Source of the DNA: a virus
Strand: one strand, 5' to 3'
Length of the DNA stretch: 20,622 nt
Virus record (IMG/VR): IMGVR_UViG_3300030104_001079
Coordinates: 132-20,753 of that record
Shown here piece by piece: positions 16,301-20,622 of the stretch. Within the stretch, counting starts at the first letter, position 1, and every line of letters begins with the position of its first letter. The notes below the pieces were generated by a model that saw nothing but the letters and a program-made list of their open reading frames with translations, was not told the origin of the DNA and searched no databases. Position numbers and translations under genes: made by a program.

Positions 16301-17017
16301 TATAACGTGGTTATAGGTGAGAAAGCTGCTGAAGATGCCACTTCACTTTCCAATTCAACTATTGTGGGATATAGAGCTGGACGTTATATTACTTCGGGAA
16401 GTAATAACACTGCTATAGGTTATCAAGCTCTTGGTGGTGTAAATACAACTGGAACAGAAAACACTTCTGTGGGTTATCAAGCTGGGTATTCTGGAAATGA
16501 TAGTTATAAAACAGCAGTAGGTTTTGAATCTGCTAAAGGTTCTGGTACTGGGACATCTTATGGTACTACAGCCTTTGGTAGGAAAGCTTTACATGCAATC
16601 ACTACGGGTGCTCATAATTGTGCAACAGGTAATAACAGTTCAAAATTAATAACTACTGGAGCGTATAACACTACATTAGGTAATGATTCTGGTGCTGGAA
16701 TTAGTACAGGTACAAACAATGTTTGCTTGGGATACCAAGCTGGAGATGCAATTACAACTGGCGGTAATAATATAGTTATAGGTAAAGCTGCTGCTGCAAG
16801 TTCAGCAACTGCATCTAATGAAATAACTCTTGGTGATACAGATATTACCAAGTTTAGAATCCCTGGATTAAATAGTTTTGAAATAAACGATAGTGGTCAA
16901 TTCTCTGGTGTTGCTTCTACTGCTTCTGGAACTGCTGGTGTCCGTAAAATAACAACGTCTACTTCTTCACCTTCAGGCGGAAGTGACGGTGACATTTGGA
17001 TCAAATACACTGCCTAA
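13391..17017 (+). CDS. Giant repeat fibre with YadA-head-like beta-roll (1208 aa)
   Basis: The N-terminus (MANTIKLKRGTSTPSTSNIS to residue 50) matches that of the preceding fibre. The rest is about 55 repeats, by eye, of 14-19 residues with the core N-x-A-I-G-Y-x-A-L, for example NTVAIGHSAL. This resembles the YadA head motif NSVAIG of trimeric adhesins, which folds as a left-handed beta-roll. Three blocks are visible: 52-267, 268-584 and 585-1163. Blocks end in SNEITLG...KFRIPG, the first two followed by SIKDSTATDNYVLTVDANGD and GWEAAAGGG. The C-terminus has SSPSGGSDGDIWIKY, a phage motif. It is probably a long trimeric fibre. No signal peptide, membrane anchor or chaperone domain is present, arguing against a bacterial autotransporter. 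No clear Shine-Dalgarno precedes the ATG. Confidence 0.8.
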   Translation: MANTIKLKRGTSTPSTSNISDGEVAIDTSAKKLYINDSGTVKEIGGGGGAIASDAQLNTIGGTNAGNSFTGSSELDNTFFGYKAGEDTTTGENNIAIGYDALKENTTGSNTVAIGHSALKNSTGVGLAVAIGGNSQVNAESSGLRNTTVGYNSAAGLTTAENNSCFGTDAGKFVTTGSNNVILGYESGAKDGGTGLTTGSNNILIGDEATSSSKTVSNEITLGNTSTDKFRIPGINFSIKDSTATDNYVLTVDANGDAGWEAAAGGGASALNDLSDAKTLNSGEAIGIGTDALAADDGSTGNTAVGYEAGKSLTSGTYNAAFGRGALRSITTQNFATAFGYGAMRNATSGANIGIGYAALNNASGNYNVYVGDGSSITTGSENTGVGWSAGNATTGSKNSSLGKEALNANNTGSSNVAVGVEALKSSTTASNNTTVGTGAGDAITTGSNHVALGGKSLSAITTADACVAVGYEALNNTTGLRNTAVGYQALKEVTSGTTNVGIGVGAGDNLTTGSNNICIGNFTNASAAGVDNEITLGNSSTTKFRIPGLNFSIKDSTATDNYVLTVDANGDAGWEAAAGGGGGLSSDAYRNTLGGTNAGDSIDGANSTTDNTFFGYDAGTDITDGTKNTFVGSYAGSNTNSGTYLNTFVGYQAGQNNGNGHQNVGIGYATLLVNEAWSNVAVGNNAGEDNTTGTQGVFLGRSAAMNNTTGSNGIAIGYESLKTNTTGSNSVAIGHEALKDNATTSSQIAIGIQAAKAHTAGTDNTIIGSYAARTGTDHNYVTALGSGVLMNRSDSMHSTTALGALTMQWADGDYCTAVGVQALNKARQDYNVGVGYQAGYSGTDAEKCTAIGTEALKENETISNQTAIGYRASYSHNGTSIEPNTTVGYQAGYSGTTTERLTAVGHEAAYSMTTASWNACYGYKALYSCTTNGQNTAIGNLAAEYATGNSNTALGYKAYNGVSGSTTGSYNVVIGEKAAEDATSLSNSTIVGYRAGRYITSGSNNTAIGYQALGGVNTTGTENTSVGYQAGYSGNDSYKTAVGFESAKGSGTGTSYGTTAFGRKALHAITTGAHNCATGNNSSKLITTGAYNTTLGNDSGAGISTGTNNVCLGYQAGDAITTGGNNIVIGKAAAASSATASNEITLGDTDITKFRIPGLNSFEINDSGQFSGVASTASGTAGVRKITTSTSSPSGGSDGDIWIKYTA
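14078..14191 (+). repeat. Block footer repeat, copy 1, in the giant fibre gene
   Basis: This 38-codon segment encodes FRIPGINFSIKDSTATDNYV and continues to GWEAAAGGG. Copy 2 lies at 15023-15136. The two differ in 15 synonymous codons but only one residue (Ile/Leu at position 6). A third, partial copy (KFRIPG) lies near 16850-16867 and then diverges. The segment probably forms a cap or linker between beta-roll blocks. Confidence 0.85.
15023..15136 (+). repeat. Block footer repeat, copy 2, in the giant fibre gene
   Basis: This is the second copy of the 38-codon footer, encoding the same protein as copy 1 except Leu for Ile at codon 6. It separates repeat block 2 from block 3. Block 3 opens with a header (SSDAYRNTLGGTNAGDS) related to that of block 1 (ASDAQLNTIGGTNAGNS). 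Confidence 0.85.
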
Positions 17018-17020
17018 ATT

Positions 17021-19138
17021 ATGACTAATACTGTTCATGTAAATGTTGGCGGAACATGGAAAACCGCCACTAATTATTACGTCAATGTAGGTGGAACTTG
17101 GAAAACAGGTTCCGCTATTGGCCCTAATATATCTAGTGCTTGGAAAGGTTTTATCACCAGTCTAGTTTCTACTAATTTAAAATTACATTTAGACGCAGGT
17201 GATTCTGATTCTTATATAGGTAGTGGTGCTACTTGGATTGATTTGATAACTGGAAATACTGCAAGGTCTGTCGAGTTTGATGGTTCGGATGATGTTTTAA
17301 CTACTGCATCTTCTTCAGATTTTGATTTTGGTTCAGGTGCTTTTACGGTAGAAGCGTGGATTTATCCAGAATCAAGCAGTTCATCTAATTTAAGTGTCGT
17401 TTCGATATGGAATTACAATGACGGAAAAAGATCATGGTCAATTTCTGGAACAGGAGAATCTTCGACAATAAGAGGTATGGTCAGCCCTGATGGTGAATGG
17501 AATTCAAGAAAAGAGGTTGAAGGAAGTGTAAATCAGAATGAATGGAATCATGTGGCTTTCACTAGAAGTAGTAATACCATATATCTTTTTATTAATGGTT
17601 CGTTAGCAGAGAGTGAAACTTTTACAGGGTCTGTTTATAACAATACTTCAGACGGGATTATGGTAGGAGGCCAAGGTGCTACTGATGATATAAACAATGT
17701 TTTTGATGGGAAAATTAGTAATGTACGTGTTGTCAAAGGAACAGCAGTTTATACATCAGCATTTACCCCATCAATTGATCCATTAACAAACATAACTAAC
17801 ACCAAACTTTTATGTTGTAATAAGTCAACTACTACAGGATCAACCGTAACCCCTGGAACAATAACGGCACATAGTAGCCCAACAGTAAGTATAAGTAACC
17901 CTTTCGGAAATAAAAGATCAGTTAGTTTTGATGGAACTGATGATTACTTAACATTCTCAGCATCTTCTGATCTTCAACTAAGTACTGGTGACTTTACTGT
18001 CGAAGGTTGGTTTAAATATGATAGTGCTAGTGGTTATCCTTGCTTGTTTGATTGTAGATCCACTACAGGGTCTACAACTAATGGTTTTGCTGCTTTTATT
18101 AATGAAACAAGTGGAAAATTAGGACTATATACAGCAGGAGGATGGATATGTGATGAGGGTGTTGCTCTGTCTGCCGATCAATGGTATCACTTTGCAGCAG
18201 TTAAAAATTCAGGAACGATAAAGCTTTATATCAATGGAGTTCAAAGCGGTGATTCTTATACAACTTCAACCGACTTCACAAATAACACATTAAGAATTGG
18301 ATCAGGAGCTACAGGTGCAAACAATATGAATGGTTTGATTTCTAATTTTCGAGTTGTAAAAGGAACAGCAGTTTACACATCAGCATTTAGCGCACCTACT
18401 GAAACATTGACAAACATAACTAACACCAAACTTTTATGTTGCAACAATTCAAGTGTGATAGGAGGGACAGTTTTACCTAACACACCTACAACTAATGGAG
18501 ATCCAACAGCAAGCGTAATTAACCCTTTTGGTACTGATGCAACAATAAGCGGTGCTACTTACAGCTCATCTGATGGAGGTATATTAGATTTTGATGGGAC
18601 TGATGATTATGCTGTAACAGAACATAGTAGTGACTTTGATTTTGGTTCAGGTGATTTCACAGTAGAAGTTTGGTGCAAACCGACTAATTCATCGCAAGTT
18701 GATCCAGCAATAATTGCATTATGGAACTATCCAGATGGTAGAAGGTCATGGACAATTTTTGGTAATACTGGTGGAACTGCTGGAACTTTTGATGGTTCAG
18801 TAAGAGCTGCTGTTTCTCCTGATGGAGCATTTGCTACAAGGACTGAAATTACTGGAACGCTTACTCTTAATTCATGGAATCATGTTGTTTTTACAAGAAT
18901 CAGTAATACTTTGACCTTTTATATTAATAATTCTTCTGCTGGTACTGCATCTTATACAGGATCAGTTTATAGCAACACAGTAGATGGTATGACGATTGGA
19001 GCAATGGGTGATTCAGCAGCATCAGTTAATGAATTTGATGGAGGTATTTCTCAAGTTCGTATATACAAAGGAACAGGTTTAACGTCTACTCAAGTTACCG
19101 AAAACTATAATGCAACTAAATCAACCTTTGGACTTTAA
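17021..19138 (+). CDS. Triple LamG (concanavalin A-like) adhesin
   Basis: This 705-residue protein has a duplicated N-terminal element VNVGGTWKT (residues 7-15 and 21-29), a common phage appendage start. Three LamG/Laminin_G_3-type beta-sandwich units follow: about 83-250, 300-457 and 521-699. Each has an FDG-x-DD entry (86, 303, 524), an FTVE-W strand, an N-x-W-x-H-x-x-F segment or its W-Y-H variant, and an exit I-S-N-x-R-V-V-K-G or like. Units 1 and 2 end in near-identical TAVYTSAF...NITNTKLLCC. Such domains bind sugars, so this is a likely receptor-binding protein for cell-surface polysaccharide. Unit 3 is most like unit 1. The start at 17021 lies three bases after the upstream stop and has no Shine-Dalgarno. 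Confidence 0.82.
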   Translation: MTNTVHVNVGGTWKTATNYYVNVGGTWKTGSAIGPNISSAWKGFITSLVSTNLKLHLDAGDSDSYIGSGATWIDLITGNTARSVEFDGSDDVLTTASSSDFDFGSGAFTVEAWIYPESSSSSNLSVVSIWNYNDGKRSWSISGTGESSTIRGMVSPDGEWNSRKEVEGSVNQNEWNHVAFTRSSNTIYLFINGSLAESETFTGSVYNNTSDGIMVGGQGATDDINNVFDGKISNVRVVKGTAVYTSAFTPSIDPLTNITNTKLLCCNKSTTTGSTVTPGTITAHSSPTVSISNPFGNKRSVSFDGTDDYLTFSASSDLQLSTGDFTVEGWFKYDSASGYPCLFDCRSTTGSTTNGFAAFINETSGKLGLYTAGGWICDEGVALSADQWYHFAAVKNSGTIKLYINGVQSGDSYTTSTDFTNNTLRIGSGATGANNMNGLISNFRVVKGTAVYTSAFSAPTETLTNITNTKLLCCNNSSVIGGTVLPNTPTTNGDPTASVINPFGTDATISGATYSSSDGGILDFDGTDDYAVTEHSSDFDFGSGDFTVEVWCKPTNSSQVDPAIIALWNYPDGRRSWTIFGNTGGTAGTFDGSVRAAVSPDGAFATRTEITGTLTLNSWNHVVFTRISNTLTFYINNSSAGTASYTGSVYSNTVDGMTIGAMGDSAASVNEFDGGISQVRIYKGTGLTSTQVTENYNATKSTFGL
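17729..17827 (+). repeat. LamG exit repeat, copy A
   Basis: These bases encode VVKGTAVYTSAF, a short variable spacer and NITNTKLLCC. The same segment recurs at 18353-18451. The second half contains a 32-base run (ACAAACATAACTAACACCAA and onwards) that is identical in both copies, which indicates a fairly recent duplication or gene conversion. Confidence 0.85.
18353..18451 (+). repeat. LamG exit repeat, copy B
   Basis: This is the second copy of the LamG exit segment, 624 bases downstream of copy A. The variable spacer between TSAF and NITNTK differs (TPSIDPLT in A, SAPTETLT in B), while the flanks are near-identical. Confidence 0.85.
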
Positions 19139-19144
19139 TTAGCT

Positions 19145-19399
19145 ATGGCAAGATTTGAAAATAGACGTTGGGTTATTTTTCCAGTAACCGAATTATCTAA
19201 GGTAGATTTTTCAAAAGTCAAAGAAACTGAAAACGGTCTTCGTAAATCAGTGGATAAGTCAAAAACTTTTGTAAAATGGGATGGTGACACTCCATCTTTT
19301 GTATCTAGTATTTCTAGTACAGAAGGTCCATACACTCATAGTGAGATATTAACTATTCTTGCTACTGATACTTGGACTAATACAACAAACTCTTTCTAA
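19145..19399 (+). CDS. Conserved hypothetical protein (marine phage type, 84 aa)
   Basis: The product starts MARFENRRWVIFPVTELSKV and has LRKSVDKSKTFVKWDGDTPS in the middle, then EGPYTHSEILTILATDTW. I recall similar proteins in cyanophages and related marine viruses, next to structural genes, always without known function. The basic, aromatic N-terminus and the FVKWDGDTP-S core are the most distinctive parts. No signal peptide, membrane span or catalytic motif is seen. The ATG lies six bases after the LamG gene stop and lacks a Shine-Dalgarno. Confidence 0.75.
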   Translation: MARFENRRWVIFPVTELSKVDFSKVKETENGLRKSVDKSKTFVKWDGDTPSFVSSISSTEGPYTHSEILTILATDTWTNTTNSF

Positions 19400-19412
19400 T
19401 TTAGGTAAAACA

Positions 19413-19661
19413 ATGGCTGAACGTTCTACGGAAGAAGTTGCAAGGATTTTCTCTGCTGCTGGTGATTCCGTCACTCTTATCAATTCTATTGCTGCTCAAT
19501 CAACAATTACTGATGAGGACAAAGCAACCCTCAAAAGGAATGTTGATCATCTGGAAATCATCAAGGCTTATAAAAAAGAGGACGAAACAACCTCTATTTG
19601 GACATCAGAAGACTTTACTGCTCAAGATGCAGCAGTTACACTTGGGAAGTCTAAATATTAA
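19413..19661 (+). CDS. Conserved hypothetical protein (marine phage type, 82 aa)
   Basis: The start at 19413 is preferred over an upstream in-frame ATG at 19359, which would overlap the preceding gene by 41 bases and add an unrelated stretch. From 19413 the protein reads MAERSTEEVARIFSAAGDSV, then ITDEDKATLKRNVDHLEIIK and SEDFTAQDAAVTLGKSKY. It is mostly helical and soluble. I recall the same pattern in cyanophages, next to the MARFENRRW-type gene. A weak TAGGTAA precedes the ATG. The DKATLKRNVDHLEI segment is the most conserved-looking part. The function is unknown. Confidence 0.75.
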   Translation: MAERSTEEVARIFSAAGDSVTLINSIAAQSTITDEDKATLKRNVDHLEIIKAYKKEDETTSIWTSEDFTAQDAAVTLGKSKY

Positions 19662-19663
19662 TT

Positions 19664-19885
19664 ATGGCCTTATCTCCTGAATCAGTTCAGAAACAATCTC
19701 TTCAATGGCAAGAAGAATTAAAAGCTCAGAGAGACCGTTTAGGTCAAGCCCAGTCTGTAGTAGCTGATGCCACACAAAAGATTGCAATGATTGAAGGTGG
19801 ATTACAATTTGCTAATTCTTTAACACAAGTAGAATCTGCACCTGAAACAGAGTCTGATTCTGAAACATCTGACAATGAGGTTTAA
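19664..19885 (+). CDS. Small coiled-coil protein of unknown function
   Basis: This 73-residue protein has a charged helix (residues 8-48, SVQKQSLQWQEELKAQRDRL and onwards) with heptad-like spacing. It ends in an acidic, Ser-rich tail (ESAPETESDSETSDNEV). Nothing in it is diagnostic. It may be a small structural or scaffold-like protein. The ATG follows the previous stop by two bases without a Shine-Dalgarno. Its last codons carry the Shine-Dalgarno (GAGG at 19877-19880) of the next gene, so the two are probably expressed together. Confidence 0.65.
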   Translation: MALSPESVQKQSLQWQEELKAQRDRLGQAQSVVADATQKIAMIEGGLQFANSLTQVESAPETESDSETSDNEV

Positions 19886-20146
19886 GTGCAAAAAATCCTA
19901 AACATTATTAGTGTTATTTCTTTCCTCCTAGTGGCTGGTCTTACTGGGGGAACTGTCTTTGGTTATTTATGGATAACTAACGAAGATAACCAGAAGATGC
20001 TTCAAGACAAGGCAATGGAAAAGGTAATGGGTGCTGTTAAGTTGCCTGGTTTATCTGGTCCTGCTCTTCCTACTGGAGCGTTGAGTCCTGCACAGCAAAA
20101 GAACGAAGAGAAGAAAGCTATAGACGTTCCTTTTAGAGCGTTTTAA
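19886..20146 (+). CDS. Small single-span membrane protein
   Basis: The 86-residue product begins at a GTG, five bases after GAGG and immediately after the previous stop. Residues 4-29 (ILNIISVISFLLVAGLTGGT and onwards) form one hydrophobic span with a short N-terminus. The remainder is soluble, with KVMGAVKLPGLSGPALPTG and a Lys- and Glu-rich end. There is no lipobox, so it is not an obvious o-spanin. It could be a holin-like, spanin-like or membrane-associated virion protein. I recall similar small proteins in cyanophages, without known function. No endolysin is in the window, which weakens a lysis call. Confidence 0.65.
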   Translation: MQKILNIISVISFLLVAGLTGGTVFGYLWITNEDNQKMLQDKAMEKVMGAVKLPGLSGPALPTGALSPAQQKNEEKKAIDVPFRAF

Positions 20147-20148
20147 TA

Positions 20149-20349
20149 GTGAAAAGTAATGAAGGAAGGGTAACATTTACACCCTTAACAACTTTTGATC
20201 ATGTTTGTCTAAAAAAGATAGCTGTAGCAAAAGGAGAAACCTTATCTTCTGTAACTGCTTACGCTGTAAACCAGTGGCTAATAGAACATGGTAAAAAGCA
20301 TTTGCATTATTACGGCAAACTAAGACAGTCTATTGATTCCGAAAATTAA
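20149..20349 (+). CDS. Possible ribbon-helix-helix protein (66 aa)
   Basis: The protein has a strand (GRVTFTPLTTFD, residues 6-17) followed by two helices, HVCLKKIAVAKGETLSSVTA and YAVNQWLIEHGKK. This matches the strand-helix-turn-helix layout of ribbon-helix-helix proteins, with K-G-E-T-L-S-S-V-T as the inter-helix turn. If so, it would bind DNA as a dimer and could regulate phage genes. The start is a GTG without a Shine-Dalgarno, two bases after the preceding stop. No ATG in frame is available. Such a regulator at the end of a structural block is unexpected, and the fold call is from pattern only. Confidence 0.5.
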   Translation: MKSNEGRVTFTPLTTFDHVCLKKIAVAKGETLSSVTAYAVNQWLIEHGKKHLHYYGKLRQSIDSEN

Positions 20350-20622
20350 GATAGACCCTATTGGGATTACACCTGTTAATACTTATGTGATTAATGTTCC
20401 TGTTGTTAATCCTCCAAACGTACCAATAAATGTTCCTATAGGATTCCCAGTGATTGAGATGCCTTGTGTTAAAGCAAGGCGTAGCGGTGAAAATGATGCT
20501 CTAATAAATAACGATCCAGACGGAAATATGATTCTGTGTCCTGCTCAGACACCAAGTTATGAGCCGATGAATTTTGAACCGATGAGGTTTGTGCCTATAG
20601 AAGATGAAGAAGAACAAAGACA
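20333..20622 (+). CDS. Proline-rich protein, 3' end outside the window
   Basis: The frame is open from 20324 to the window end. Starts possible in frame are TTG 20333, GTG 20387 and ATG 20459. TTG is chosen because the reading I-P-K-I-K-I-D-P-I-G-I-T looks continuous with what follows, but it lacks a Shine-Dalgarno and overlaps the previous gene by 17 bases. The visible protein has regularly spaced prolines (VPVVNPPNVPINVPIGFPVI), then NNDPDGNMILCPAQTPSYEP and a repeated E-P-M. I recall proline-rich proteins of this style in cyanophages, without known function. It is likely a structural protein. Confidence 0.55.
   Translation, partial: MIPKIKIDPIGITPVNTYVINVPVVNPPNVPINVPIGFPVIEMPCVKARRSGENDALINNDPDGNMILCPAQTPSYEPMNFEPMRFVPIEDEEEQR

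Noticed and set aside
1738-16851. Reverse-strand open frames within the tape measure, J, fibre and tail genes
   Set aside because: They lie wholly inside well-supported + strand genes, have biased compositions that mirror those genes, show no start signals and match no family I recognise.
13544-16880. Short periodic repeats as a possible CRISPR array
   Set aside because: The period follows codons of a single long open frame, units vary in DNA sequence, and no unique spacers or leader are seen. They are protein repeats.
13391-17017. Bacterial trimeric autotransporter (YadA-like) gene
   Set aside because: There is no signal peptide and no C-terminal membrane anchor. The N-terminus and the C-terminal GGSDGDIWIKY motif are phage fibre features.
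10363-19138. Diversity-generating retroelement acting on the adhesins
   Set aside because: No reverse transcriptase, template repeat or accessory gene is in the window, and repeat differences are not confined to adenines. The LamG and fibre repeats fit duplication better.
19359-19661. Longer version of the MAERSTEEVARIF protein starting at 19359
   Set aside because: The extra N-terminal codons overlap the preceding gene, look like a frame shadow, and the ATG at 19413 fits the recognised N-terminus.

Overview
The window is the tail module of a lambda-like siphovirus. All genes lie on the + strand, closely packed, many with ATGA or TAATG overlaps, and no gap reaches 300 bases. The base composition is AT-rich by eye. 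Several features recall marine viruses, especially cyanophages: fibres starting MANTI, tandem LamG domains ending in an NITNTKLLCC motif, and small conserved unknown proteins starting MARFENRRW and MAERSTEEVARIFSAAG. I infer a marine, probably picocyanobacterial, siphophage or prophage. No host gene, integrase, replication gene or packaging gene is visible, so host and lifestyle cannot be settled from this window.

Bases 1-6974 follow the lambda order Z-U-(V)-G-GT-H-M-L-K-I. They hold a tail-completion protein, a tail terminator, a tail-assembly chaperone with a candidate +1 frameshift extension, an 859-residue tape measure, minor tail proteins M and L, the JAMM plus NlpC/P60 protein K, and tail-assembly protein I. 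Three departures stand out. No major tail-tube (V) gene lies between the terminator and the chaperone. A small beta-rich gene sits between M and L. The L protein ends before the cysteine-rich Fe-S domain that lambda L has.

Bases 6971-19138 encode the tail tip and an unusually large adhesin array. A 1130-residue J-like protein is followed by a glycine-rich adhesin, a BppU-like small protein, a collagen-like small protein, a MANTI-type fibre, a second MANTI-type fibre of 1208 residues built of roughly 55 YadA-head-like repeats, and a triple-LamG protein. These probably assemble on or around the J tip and recognise the host surface. Repeat structure shows that both large adhesins grew by internal duplication.

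Bases 19145-20622 hold six small genes of unknown or weakly assigned function: two conserved hypotheticals, a coiled-coil protein, a single-span membrane protein, a possible ribbon-helix-helix protein, and a proline-rich protein cut by the window end. They may be virion, lysis or regulatory genes, but the sequence does not decide this. Many starts in the window lack a clear Shine-Dalgarno sequence.
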